A stretch of DNA of 64,000 bases from Tetrahymena thermophila SB210. Lineage: Eukaryota; Ciliophora; Oligohymenophorea; Hymenostomatida; Tetrahymenidae. The DNA lies in contig NW_002476481.1 in assembly GCF_000189635.1 (NCBI RefSeq), forward strand, positions 744,001 to 808,000, in the 5' to 3' direction. Under the pieces are notes generated by a model. The model was not told the DNA's origin. It did not search any database and saw only the letters and a list, made by a program, of their open reading frames with translations. This document shows positions 36,492 through 48,617 of the stretch, piece after piece. A program made the position numbers and the translations under genes. Each line of letters starts with the position of its first letter. Positions within the stretch are counted from its first letter, which is position 1.

Positions 36492-39400
36492 ATGTCTTTT
36501 AGCAATATCTCAGAAGCTCTTCAGACTTTCCTTTCTGCTAACGACTTGAATGCAAGATCTCAAGCTGAACAATTCCTCAACTCTATCCCTGAAAAAGATT
36601 TCTAAGGTGGCATCTAGCAATATCTTTCAGCCCTAGACTTACAAGACGAAAAAGTAAATAATTAATTCTTTTCTCCCATTATGCTAGTTTCTCCTCTTTT
36701 TTTTAGATAATCAATCATTCATTTTATAAAACTTAAATAAAGCTCTGCGAATTAGCTGCTTTGTTATTGAAAAAGCAATACATTGATAAGGATGAAAATT
36801 TATAAAAGATTTCCGATAATATTCTAGGAGAAATAGTTTAGAAGGTAGAATAATCCATCAACGAAAATCGTAAAACCCTCTACATTAAGAGAGCTTGCGA
36901 AATTTTGGTTAAGCTCTATACCAACAAGAATGGCTTAGGTCAATTAATGCAACTTATTTAAAAGTTCTCTCAAGCTACCACTTCTAACTTAAAGATTGGT
37001 CTTATGTATCTCATAGAAATAATTTGTGAATACTCTTTTAATGATGAAGAACTCATGAAATATTCAGGAGAACTCTCTGCAATCTTCTCAAAGTTCATGG
37101 AAGACTCTGATGTTAAGGTAATTGAACATTAAATATTTTAAATTCTTAAAAAAGTAGATTTAATACTTACTTTATTGATTGTTCTCTCTATTGTAATATG
37201 ATTTTCACATAAAAGATTTGTTTTAGAATAATTAGTTTATTCCTATTAAAATCTTTACAATAAAATGAAAAATGCTTGCAAAAAAGATGTGTTTTTATTA
37301 AAATTTTATTTTTTATCATAGGTAAGAGCTGAAACTTTCAAGAGCTTGACTGGTTTCCTCTGTTCTATTGAAGAAGAAGGTCTTTTGAAGAACTTCGAAG
37401 GCGTTTTCCCTACTTTAATTAGCAAGTGTGTTGAATGCATCTAAGCTGATGAAGAAGCCGGATCTACTTCCTTGAACTCTTTGGTTGATTTGATTGACAT
37501 TCACCCTAAATTCGTTAAGCCCATTACTTACGAATTATTGAACTTATTTACTGAAATTATTTCAACCAAGCAACTTTCAGACTCTCTTAGAATTAAAGGT
37601 AAAGCAAATTAGATATTTATTATTTTAAAATAGCCAATCAGAATATTCAACTAAAGAAAGCAAAAAAGAAAAAATTCTTCCTTTTGATTAATATGAATCA
37701 ATAACAAAAAAATGTTATATCTGAATATAGAAAGAATAATTATTTATTTATTTAAAATTTACAAATTGATTCATAATTCATCTAATTTATTTTTAGAAAT
37801 CTCTCCATAAACATAAGCAAAAAAAAAAAAAATAGCAATTTAAATATCATAAAAAAATAATCAAATTAAAAATTGAATTGAATTTAATTTAATTTAATTT
37901 ATAAAATTCATTTAATAAATTAAACAAGGTTTATCTGGCATTCTTTCAATTTGCTCAAGCTAGAGTGCCTAAGTTAGAAAAGGAGACATCTTCAAAACTA
38001 AGACAGCTCCTGCCCTTATCAAGATGATGGCTGAAGTAGACAGCCTTAGCTTAGAAGAATGGACTGAAGAATTAGACGATGAAGCTCTCTCAAAAAATGA
38101 TCCTGCAAGTGCTGCTGAAGAAACCCTTGCTAAAATTGGTTACGAATTGACAAACAAGTACATGCTTCCAATTTTCATTCCTTTAATTAAAGAATGTATT
38201 GCTGCTGGTAGCTGGAATACTATTCATGCTGGTTTAGTTGCAATTGCTAACTTAACTGAAGGCACAGCTGAGAACTTCAAGAATGATTTACCCCAAATTG
38301 TCGCGTAATACATTTTTATTATCTTAAACTTAATTAAATTAAAAATAAAAATATAATAGTATGGTTCAATCTCAAGAATCAAATCCTCACCCAAGAGTCT
38401 AATATAGCGTCTTAACAGCTTACTCCCTTTTATGCACTGAATTCACAGTAAACATTTTATCTAAAACATTTTTACAAACAAAAATTGAAAAAAATTAGAA
38501 TTATAATAAAACTAAAACGATAGTAAAAAATTTTGATAAATTAAAAATTTTAGCACAAAATTAATTTAAGCAATTTTGATAAAAATGGTTTAATTAAACG
38601 AAATTTTAGACTTTAACAAAAAATTAGCATTTTTTAAGATAAATTTGCTTTAGTTTTGAAATAAAACTTAATAAAAAAGAAATAAAAAATTTATGAAAAA
38701 AATACAAAATTTAAATTAAAAAATATTTTCTTCATTAAAATAGCCTGATATTCAACAAAACCACGGAGATCTTATTTTGAACTTCATCTTGAAGAACTTA
38801 GAGAGCACTAACTCAAAGTTGAAACACAGAAGTATTTCATCTATCATCAATTTCTGCAAGGAATTGATTGAATAAGACGAAGACTGCGAAATTATCAAAA
38901 CTTATGCTGATAAGTTGTTATAAGGTGTCTCTTAAACTTTCGAAAAATGTTTGAGCGAAAACAATCAAAGAACTTTAGAAGAAACTTTGATTTGTCTTTC
39001 TACTGTTGCTGTTACTTTAGAAACTGAATTTGTTAAGTACTACAATAATTTCATGCCTGGTTTATAGACTCTCATCCAAACTTTACCTGCCACTAATGCT
39101 CAATAAATTAGTATCCGTACTCACACTATTGAATGCATGGGATACCTATTAACTGCTGTTCGCAAAAACAAAGAACTCTTCCTAAGAGACAGTGAAATTA
39201 TCATGAATGCTCTCCTTTCTATGTAAAATGATGCAAAGATGGAAAAGGATGATCCTCACCACTCACCCATTTTAGTTGTCTACGCACAAATTGCTGATGC
39301 TATGAAAGAAGGTTTCTCCAAGTTTTTACCTGCTATTATTTAGAAGATCCTTCAAGGTGCCAGCATCAGCATTGATCTTGTTGCTGAAGATGTTATCGAT

Positions 39401-40826
39401 GGTGCTACTTAAAAGGAAGATTATGACAAGAGCAAATTCGTTAAGTACAATTTTGATTTAGGTTTGTTGGGCGGCATGAAGACTTTATAATTGAATATGG
39501 CTGCTTTAGAATAAAAGATTGAAGCTTTCCATACTTTATACGCTGTTGCTGATGCTACCAAGACTGCATTCCTTCCTTATGTTGAATAATCTTTGGAAAT
39601 CGTCACTAAGCACATCAGTTTCAAGCACTCTAGAGATATCTCTGAAACTTGTATTAAGACTTTTAAGTGTTTGATGGCTGCTTGTGGAAATGACCAAGCT
39701 AAAATATCTGCAATTTTTAACAACATTGCTCCTACTTTATTACAACTTTTAACTAACTCTGTTTCTTAAAGCAATGCCGATGATGTTTACATTCTTATTG
39801 TTAATATTGCTGAATGCTATAAAACTTTTGTCAACAATTCTGGCATCAATCTTGAAGTTGTTGAAAAGATCACTCAATAAGCAGCTTAATCTTTGAAGAT
39901 CGCTGCTGATCTTAAAAAATAAGTTATCAAGTAATTTGCTAACGAAGACATGGACGATGATGCTTAAGCTCTCTTCGAAGAACAATACGATGAAGCTAAC
40001 TCCATTTTAAATGGTAAAAAAATATTATTTCAAGAGTAAAAATTATTTATTTTAATTTTATTATAAAAAATAAAGGCATGCTCGATTTCATTCCTTAAAC
40101 TGTTAAGCTCTTCCCTACTTTAGAAGCCGTCATTGTAAATAACTTTTTACCTGATTACTATGCTGCCTTCACTAAAGAAACCTGCTCTGACAACGAAATC
40201 AACCTCGCACTTTGCGTCTTCAGTGAATTATTCTAATACTGTTCTGAGCCTGTATATTTTTTTCAAATAAAATACATATTAAATTAACTAAATATTTAAA
40301 ATAGATTTTCTAAAGAGCCTACGTTGATATGGCCAAGAAATATTTAGATTATGCTAAGGATTATGAAAACAACGATATAAAGTAAACTGCTGTATTTGGT
40401 TTAGGAGTTGTTGCCAAGAGATCCACTCATGCTTAATTCTAACAATTCTACCAAGACTCACTTACTATTTTATCTGGCTTGTTCACTAACCCTGCATTCT
40501 AATAACCAGAAGTTGCTTGTGTCTTCGAAAATATTTTGGCATCTTTATTCAAGATTGCTGTATTCTAAATTCAAGATGAAGCCACCAGATCTGAAGTCTT
40601 ATCTAAATGTTTACCTCGTTTACCTTTGAAAGAAGATGTTGTTGAAGCTTAAAATTTACATGAATTACTTCTTAAATTATTACAAGAAAACAATCCTATT
40701 ATTTGCAGCAATGCTAATGTTAATAGCTTAGCCCTCGAAGCTGTTAATAGAATAAAAACTCATATCAGTTAAAACCCAGAATCTGAAATCTTAAAGTAAG
40801 CTAGCAAGGCCTTAATCTAACTTTGA
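36492..40826 (+). CDS. IPO5: Importin-beta family karyopherin, importin-5 (Kap121) type, 8 exons
   Basis: Predicted 1081 aa from exons 36492-36653, 36743-37117, 37322-37598, 37929-38304, 38360-38447, 38744-40013, 40076-40251 and 40305-40826; all junctions are GT...AG and in phase. These are HEAT-repeat receptors that carry cargo such as ribosomal proteins and histones through nuclear pores under RanGTP control. Length matches importin-5 (about 1,100 aa). Supporting segments: CELAALLLKKQ near the N-terminus, the acidic loop EEWTEELDDEALSKNDP followed by AEETLAKIGYELTNKYMLP, then NPHPRVQYSVL, the DEDCEII and AISIDLVAEDVID regions, a late acidic EDMDDDAQALFEEQYDEA, and the C-terminal DNDIKQTAVFGLGVVAKR-like HEAT helices. 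Repeats are helical throughout with no membrane segment. Of the karyopherins, importin-5 is the best match; other importin-beta paralogues are the alternative. Confidence 0.88.
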
Positions 40827-42290
40827 ATAGTTTGATTTAAAATAAATATATTGAATACCATTAAAAAATAAACTATAAAAAATTAAATTATATTTTCAAT
40901 AATAACTTATATTTATAAAATAATACATACATATGTCTTCTCCATCATTTATATATTAAGTATTTTATTAAATTGTTTCATTAGTTAGTTTTTCAAAAAT
41001 TTAAATCCTTTTTCTATTAAAAAATGTTAATTCAAAATATATATTTGATCCTAAAACAAAATAGTTTGTTTGAACATAAAATATTTTTAAATTAATTATT
41101 TGAATATTTATATTGCTAAATTGAAAAATTTAGTTTAATATCAATTAATTTTTAGAATATTAAAAACAAACATAGATAGGAATAGTCATTTCAAATGAAT
41201 GAGGATAGAAAATTCAAAAAAAAAGTTTAAAAGCAAATATATATTAATATTTTTTCTAGGAATTTAAATTAATATTATGAAGCCAAACTTAATTAAAGCT
41301 ATTGTTTAAATTATGATATGTTAATTATTTATAATTTATAGTGTAAATTTATATTCTTAATAAAAATTAGGAAAATAAGTGAACTTACATAAGTTTAATC
41401 ATTTGATATTAATTATGGTAAATAACTAAACAACAATCAAATAATATATTAAAAAACTTAATTAATTAAAGCAAATGTAATTAATTAATTTTTTTTAGCA
41501 TTTTAAATAAGAAAGCTATTTAAAGCTAAAAAATTGAAAAAATAAATATATTTTAAATGTAAAAAAAATTATATAAATATGTGAATTTTATAAGAGCAAA
41601 TATAAATGTAATAAATAAAAATAAGGCAAAATTATATAAAAGAAATAAATGTATATCAAAATCATAGTTAAATAATTCTTAAAAAGATATTTAAATTATT
41701 TAATATTTATAATACAAAGAAAGCTAGATAGACAGACAATTAATATTAAATAATATTTTTTAGATGGTATAAAATTTAAATTGTTTAAATTGAAATAAAA
41801 ATCTTAAGAAATAAGAAAATAAAAAAATGAATCAATTTCTAAGGAAGATCATAGGGTAAATTTTAAATTTAATCATAAAATGAAGAAATTTTAAGCTCAA
41901 ATATAAAATTTATCTTCTTTAAATCTAGTTAAGTCTAAATCTGCAAAATTTATTAAACCTTCAAACTTTGCTATTTTTTTTTTTTGAAATCAACTATTAT
42001 TATAAAATTAATTAAATTTTCACTATTTATAAAGATAATTTTTAAATTAAATCTTAAAATGAAGAACTATTAAGTTCTTAATTTAATCTTTTAAAAAAAA
42101 AACATTTTTTAAAATTTGCAAATAAATTTTTAATTATATGAATAATTTCTTTCATTAAATTAATCAAAAAATTTTAAATATATAATTAAAAAAAATAATT
42201 TATTTTTGACTAATTTTTAATAATAAATTTTTTTGGCATTTTATGTATAAAAAATTTACATCAAACCAAAACAAAAAAAAATTAAATTTT
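40827..42290. other. A+T-rich spacer
   Basis: About 1.5 kb with no recognisable gene, repeat or RNA. An ATG at 42243 lies in frame with the next gene and could extend its N-terminus by 16 residues. Confidence 0.6.
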
Positions 42291-43637
42291 ATGTTTGAAT
42301 AACAATTTAGAATTACAGACAAGCAGTAAAAGCCAACATATTCAGAAACTTATGAAACAGAGTGCAATAAAGCTAAGATAAAAGAATATGATGGGGAAGT
42401 TTATTCAGGGTTTTTAAAAATAAAATCTTCAACATATCCTTCTTGTATTGGATATTTATTCTATGGTGCTAAAGGAATTAAAAAATAAGACTTAAATAAA
42501 TATCCTACAATTATATGGTTGTGTGGAGGTCCTGGTATGTCTTCTTAGAATTCAAATTTCAATGGAATAGGCCCTTTATATATCAGAGAAGTTAATAAGG
42601 ATGTTTTTAAAAAAATCAAAAATGAAAATTCTTGGACAAATTATTTTAATTTGGTCTTTATTGACTAACCTATTGGTGTAGGCCTATCTTATGTTAAAAT
42701 AGCAAACGATATCCCTGCCACGTTAGAGTAACTAGCTAATTAGTTTTGTTTGGCTCTACTTGAGTTGTATGATAATGAAAAAAGTTGTATGAAGTAATTA
42801 GGGATAAGCAGAACTGATAATCCTCTTTTCATATATGGAGAATCGTTTGCTGGTAAATACATTCCTTCTATAGCAGAAAAAATTGTTAAGGATGGAAACT
42901 AATTTAATTTAGTTGGTGTTGGGCTTTTGGATGCTAACATATAGCCTTTTTATGTAATGTTAGAATAAAATCAATACCTGTTTGATTTAAATCTAATCAC
43001 TGAAGAAAAATATTAAAACAATTTGCTAGTAATTGAAGCTTTTAAATCTCCCCTTTCTTCTAAAGATAACTTGACTCTCCGACAAGTTTACTAGTAATAT
43101 CTTAACTTTACTTTTAAAAATGTATCTGCAGATAAAATCTATAACTATAAAACCTGCAATAAGTAATTCAGTAATTTTAATTTAGATGCTTTTATGAATT
43201 AGCAGTAAACCTGTGATATGTTTAAACTTACACTCAAAGAACCATACAACGAATTTTTTGAAGAAAGCTACAATTTTCTAAACTGGAATATTGTTCAAGA
43301 TAGCACTCCTAAAATTGAGTTTCTTTTAAACAATAATATTCACGTTCACATTATGAATGGTGATTTGGATTTACTTGTTCCTTACAAAAGCTAATAACAA
43401 TGGATAGATAGACTAAATTGGCTTCATGCTGAAAAGTTTAAATCTATGGAAATGCAAACAATATTAAACAGTAAAGGAGATAAAATCAGTTCCTCAAAAT
43501 AAATTGAAAACCTCACTTTTGACATAGTATATGAGTCAGGTCATTTTATCTGCTTTGATCAACCTTAATCAGCTTTGATGCTTTTAAAAAAGAATATCTA
43601 GCTAGTCTTAACTAAACTTAATCAAATAAAATAATGA
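42291..43637 (+). CDS. S10 family serine carboxypeptidase-like protein
   Basis: Intronless, 448 aa. S10 enzymes remove C-terminal residues in lysosomes, vacuoles or outside the cell. The fold signature is clear: IIWLCGGPGMSSQNSNFNGIGP, the strand NYFNLVFIDQPIGVGLSYV, the nucleophile motif GESFAGKYIPS (Ser near 185), the aspartate region MNGDLDLLVPY (near 358) and the histidine region YESGHFICFDQP (near 418), so all three catalytic positions are present. Odd points: the oxyanion motif reads CGGPGMSS instead of NGGPGCSS, and the predicted N-terminus (MFEQQFRITDKQQ) is hydrophilic with no signal peptide, even if the in-frame ATG at 42243 is used. Either the true start lies in an unseen upstream exon or the protein is not secreted. 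It may be an inactive or altered relative; activity is unproven. Confidence 0.85.
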
Positions 43638-44221
43638 TTCTTATTATTTAATTAGCTTTTAAAATCTGTTTAAACAAAATATCTATTTGATTTTATGAAA
43701 AAACTGTTTCAAATTTGTTAAAAAATTTCCTTTCTAATTATTTTTTGTAGAAGAGATTTTTAATTATGTATTAATTTTATTTTTATTTTATTTTTTTTCT
43801 TTATTTCAATTTTTTTTACAATTTTCCTGTTGTAAATTTTCTAAAAATAAATTTTTATCTATATATATATCCATCCATTCATATTCATTCAAGCTTTTTA
43901 GATCTTTTAATTATCCTTCAAATTTAAAAAACTTATTTCATAATTTTTCCAATCACTTCGTTTTTAAAAAGCATGAATTGATGTTTTGATTGAATTATTT
44001 AAATAAATTGAGGTAAAAATTTAAGGTTTGCAAAATTTATTTGTCTATTTTTATTAGTTGATGAAAAAGTTAGCTTAAATATTTTTTTTTAATAAAAATT
44101 TTTTGAAATCAATATTTAGTAAAAATAAAAAAAAGATAAAAAAGAAAACATAGGCAAAAAATTAATAAGTATTTAAACAAAGAGAGTATTTTTAAGATAT
44201 TGATATTTAAATATATTGATC
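43638..44221. other. A+T-rich spacer
   Basis: About 580 bp with poly-T tracts and a short TATATATA run near 43861; nothing else seen. Confidence 0.6.
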
Positions 44222-46061
44222 ATGGGTAATTAATGCACTGCAAAGAAAAAGTACATTTAGTTGTAGAACTTTCTGTTGATAAATTATTTTTTTAAATTTA
44301 GATAAAAGAAAAAACAATTTCGTCTTGATGACAGATTAGGGTAATCAATTCTTATTAGATGTTATATAAAATTAAAATATAAAATATAAAAAATTAATAT
44401 TGTAGTTTTAATGATTTAAATGATGAAGATCTGATCTAGATAAGCTAATTAATTAAAAAAGAACACTTGAACTCATAAAAATTAAAATTAGGATTAAGGT
44501 AATAAAATTACATTTTTAAACTTATTGATTTGTATATGTTAAAATTATAAAACAGTATAAATAAAGTTGGTAACCAAGGATTAATGAGTTTAGGTGAAGC
44601 TGTAGGTCAATGTATATAACTTAAAGAATTGAATTTGGACTTGGCGTATATTTAAAACAATAATATACCTTTTTAAAAAATAATCAAATTAATTAATAGA
44701 GCAAATAAATATGATTAAAATGGAGTCAAGATGTTTTGTGACCATATTTCTAATTGCAGAGATCTAACTTCTTTAACCTTATCATTTAGGTTTTGATTTT
44801 TAAAAAAAATAAATAAATTTTTTAAAATATACTTAATTCTTACTAAAATACAGCTATTGTCAATTGTAAGAAGAGGACTTTAATTATATGTAATAAGTAT
44901 TTTCACAATTTGAGCAGCTTACCTATCTAAGCTTAACATTCAGGTTTTTTATTTTCATAAGTTTTTAATTTAATTTAAAACTTCATTTTTAATCACAATA
45001 AAGTTATAGTATTGTCAAAGATGGAGCCAAGCATTTAGGATAATTAATTTCAATGCTTAGTAAATTAGAGTCTTTTTATTTTGATCTAAGGTATTTAAAA
45101 ATTTTTCTATTTAATATTCCTAAAAAAAAATATTCTTAAAGAGAAAGTTAATTGACAAACTAAGGTCTAATAGGATTAGCAGATGGAATAATTTCAAATC
45201 ACTTAAAGCTCACCAAAATAGTTTTAATTTTAGAGTATATTTTTTACAATTTATTTATCATTTTTTAATAAAACGGGGTTCAAATTCCTTTTTATATTTT
45301 TAAGCGATTAAGTAAAAAATATTTGTTTCCAAAAATTTTCTAAAACGGCCTTAATTAAAGGTTGTCTTAATTAATGAGGAATTATGGTATTTAAAAATAC
45401 AAGGCAAAGCATTGATTTTTAGGTAAAAAAATCGGTTTAATCTACTAAAAGCCAAAAAACCCTTAAATATATATTTTTGAAATTTATTTATTTTTATAGT
45501 TTTAAATTTTTAAAATAAATCTAATATATTAACTAAAAGATACAATCAAATTAGTGAAGTAAGTGCTGTAAGGCTTAGTTAAGCGATATCTATGTGTCAA
45601 AATCTAATAGAGTTAACATTATTTCTTAAGTAAATGCTGATTTATATATTTGGTTAAAAAATAATGAGTTTTTATTGAAAAAATAACAGAGCGAATAGAG
45701 TTGGAATGAATGGAGCTCAGTAACTTGGAATTGGAATAGGATAATGCCCTAACCTCAAACGGTTTAATTTAGAGTTAATGTATATTATTTTTTAAGCTAT
45801 ATTGAGTTGTTAATACTATTTATTTATAGGTATAATCATTTTGGAGAAGAGGGATTTATCTTGTTGGCAAAAGGTATCAGCAGAAGCAAAAGTTTGATTT
45901 AATTTAGTCTAGATAACAGGTAAAATTTATTTTTAAGTTTTTTATTAATTAAAAAGTATAATAATAGCATTGTCCTGCAAGTTACACTTGATAAATTTAG
46001 AATGATTAGCAAAAAAATATAAAAACTAGTGACATATAAAGTTAATTATCGAAGATACTGA
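44222..46061 (+). CDS. Leucine-rich repeat (RNI-like) protein with N-terminal MGNQC, 12 exons
   Basis: Predicted 322 aa. Exons: 44222-44250, 44302-44340, 44406-44498, 44556-44645, 44700-44789, 44854-44943, 45004-45090, 45142-45234, 45540-45629, 45690-45773, 45830-45919, 45968-46061. All internal junctions are phase 2 and every join keeps the frame. Exons 3-11 are 84-93 nt and each encodes about one 28-31-residue repeat of ribonuclease-inhibitor type, with the pattern LxxLxLxL..(N)xIxxxGxxxLxxxIxxC (for instance QLKELNLDLA and NRVGMNGAQQLGIGIGQC). The N-terminus MGNQCTAKKK fits an N-myristoylation signal followed by a palmitoylatable cysteine and a basic patch, suggesting membrane anchoring. 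No enzymatic domain is present, so it is probably a protein-binding scaffold. The exon 1 donor could also be the GTTGTA 13 bp further on. The eighth intron (45235-45539) is five times longer than its neighbours. Confidence 0.85.
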
Positions 46062-46447
46062 ATTAAAATGTAATTTTGTAAAAAAAATGTTGATTTTGCT
46101 TGTTATTTGTATTAGTATTTTTAACTTACATGTATTTATTAATATAAAATAAGTGAACAAACTTAATAAAAAAAAAATTCAGAAGATGAAGATTCGAATT
46201 GTTTTACTAAACTAATAAATAAATAATACTCTTTAAAAAAAATTTATCATCTCTAAATGGAAATATTAAGAAAATAAATTAATTTGTATAAAAATATGTC
46301 TGTAATTATTTAACTTCAAGAATTTTTCAAGGTGAAAGAACTTACCAATTTTAATATTTTTTAGATTAATTAATTAATTAATTATTATTGAATAAATTGG
46401 AGATCATAAAAAATACATAAAAAAGGATTTCATAATAATAAAAAAAA
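46062..46447. other. A+T-rich spacer before tRNA genes
   Basis: About 390 bp; includes the poly-A run at its right end that is the oligo-T terminator of the first minus-strand tRNA gene. Confidence 0.6.
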
Positions 46448-46520
46448 TGCCTTCACTCGGGATCGAACCGAGGACCGTAAGATCTTCAGTCTTACGCTCT
46501 CCCAGCTGAGCTATAAAGGC
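46448..46520 (-). tRNA. tRNA-Phe (GAA)
   Basis: 73 nt on the minus strand. Acceptor stem GCCTTTA pairs with TGAAGGC allowing a G-T pair, D arm GCTCAGCTGGGAGAGC, anticodon stem TAAGA/TCTTA with loop CTGAAGA (anticodon GAA), and T arm CCTCGGTTCGATCCCGAG, with discriminator A. No intron. An A run on the plus strand immediately left supplies the RNA polymerase III oligo-T terminator. A second identical gene lies 320 bp to the right. Confidence 0.97.
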
Positions 46521-46840
46521 TTGACAATAATATTAGTTTGAATTTTGACAGAATAATTTTTAAATATGAAATAAATGTATCAAAAATAAAAATTTAAAGT
46601 TTGATTAAAAATTTAAAAAATTAACTTTATACTAAACTAAAAAATCAACTTTATCATAAATTAGATTTAAGCAAATAAAATTTTTAAAGAAAATATATTT
46701 ATTATATAATGAAAAAAGTAGCAACTAAATAAAATAACCTTAGGGTATTAGAAAAATAAGTAATTTTTTTCAATTTAATACACAATTTTTATTTAAATAA
46801 ATTATATTTAGTTTAAAACACAAAATTCAAAATAAAAAAA

Positions 46841-46913
46841 TGCCTTCACTCGGGATCGAACCGAGGACCGTAAGATCTTCAGTCTTACGCTCTCCCAGCT
46901 GAGCTATAAAGGC
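46841..46913 (-). tRNA. tRNA-Phe (GAA), second identical copy
   Basis: 73 nt, identical base for base to the copy at 46448-46520 and in the same orientation. Both flanks are also related: an A-run terminator on the left, and on the right GGCTT(G/A)ACAAT(A/T)ATATT followed by a TTT(T/)ACAGAATAA block, so the duplication included some flanking sequence. Confidence 0.97.
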
Positions 46914-47399
46914 TTAACAATTATATTGGGTAGAATATTTACAGAATAAATTTCTGTAATATATTTATTTAAAAAAAAAAAGATGCCAAGGAATCGTTTT
47001 ATTATAAAAAAAATAAATATAATTTAACGTGTGATTACACTCTATAAATTTAATTTAACTCTTATTTATTATTAAAAGCTTATTATTCATAAAAAAAGGT
47101 TCAGATTGATTTTTTAAAGAATAAATGTTCCTTAAAATTAAAATGATAATTTAAAGAACAAAAGTAAAAGATTAATACAAAATACAAATATTAATTTTAG
47201 ATTTTATATTATAGAATTGTAAAATAATTTACATATGAGGTTAATTTTTATTTTTGATATAAAAATAATTAAGCATTTTTATCATTTTATTATTTACAAA
47301 TAATTTGAAAATATTTTTTTTAATTAATTAAATTTTTATTTATTTGTTTATTTAGATTTCTTTTATTTAGTATAAAATTCATTTTGTTTTATTTTTATT
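46914..47399. other. A+T-rich spacer
   Basis: About 490 bp between the second tRNA gene and the 3' end of the minus-strand kinase. Nothing recognisable. Confidence 0.6.
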
Positions 47400-48617
47400 T
47401 CATATTTGATTAATAATAGATGATTATTGAAATAGCTGTTACTCATCAAAATTTATATTATGTGTGACATTTTTTAAGTTTTATAATAAAACTTGCAATT
47501 AACTTTCACTAATTTAGCTATTTACATTATTGAGTAGAATACATTCGAGAAATGTAATGGTACTAGGAAATTTATGTTCAAATAATTGAATGAATTAAGA
47601 AATGTTCTTTTAATTAAAGAGGGATTCTGATGCTTAGGGAAGCATAACATATTAGATAGTTCTACATATACTAAATATTTCTGCATATCTTATTTAATCT
47701 TTATTCAGAATTTATCCGCTGTCAATCATTTAAAATATGTCGAATTTGCAGAATGCAGGAGTATAATAATTCAAATAATCTTCAGCATCCCAAGACGATG
47801 CCCCAAAATCTAAAAATATAACAGCTGCATGACCTTACCTAAGAGTTATGGCTATATTTTCAGGCTTGATATCACCATGAAAAATACCCTTATTTAAGAG
47901 ATATTAGAGTTTAAGAAGAAGATTTAAGAGTAGAGAAATCAACAGATTATCTGTAACAAGGTTGTTTTTATGGATATAAGATTTGAATTAACCTAAAGTG
48001 CACATGCATAGCTCCATATGTATCTCTGATTTATTATTTCCTATAAAAGCTAGAACAGGTCTGATGTTTTTATCTAATTGAGTAAGAATAGCACTCTCTC
48101 TAATAAATTAGAATTTATCTTCAAATTTTTTAGTTGCAATAGGGATAAATTATGGTTCAATTTAAAAACGATCTTTACTTAATTGTAAAAAGTTTATTTC
48201 AACACTACCTTGCGATCCTTTCCCAATATGCTACTAAAGTAATTAAACATCTTTTTCAGAAAACATTTTTTGAGATTCTAATATTTATTCGAGTTGCTAG
48301 ATTGAATATTTGTAATTGTTAAAGTCTTGGTAATGTCTAATAATTTCATTAGAATTAATAGAATTCAAAATACTTCTCTCATCCATTTCTACATCCATAG
48401 TAGAGCTAGTACTACAAGTATTGATTTCGATTAAAGTTTTGAAGCAAGTAAATGCCTATTCTTGAATTTTAAACTTTGTTTTTTACTTCATTGTTTTTGT
48501 TAATTGTTCGTACAGATCATTCTGACTACCTTCTTAAAACTGATCTCTTAAGATTATTTCCATACATTCTTAAGTTTTAACACTTTATCCATATTTTTAA
48601 GAACAAGAGTTACCCAT
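47400..48617 (-). CDS. Protein kinase-like protein with N-terminal MGNSC
   Basis: Intronless, 405 aa, start ATG at 48617-48615 and TGA at 47402-47400. After about 125 residues of Q/N/S-rich sequence comes a kinase domain: Gly loop GKGSQG (132-137), the Lys in ATKKF (163/164), the helix-C Glu in FIRESAIL (about 174), the catalytic loop HGDIKPEN (247-254) and DFG (270-272). So the ATP- and Mg-binding residues are kept, but HRD is HGD, which is seen in some divergent kinases and argues against RD-type activation-loop control. The C-terminal lobe is shortened, without a clear APE motif. The MGNSCSQK start fits N-myristoylation plus palmitoylation. It is convergent with the MGNQC LRR gene across the two tRNA genes. 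Many glutamines are TAA/TAG. Substrates unknown; weak or no activity cannot be excluded. Confidence 0.82.

Noticed and set aside
45270-45300. tRNA-like B box GGGGTTCAAATTCC inside an LRR intron
   Set aside because: No A box, acceptor stem or cloverleaf can be formed around it.
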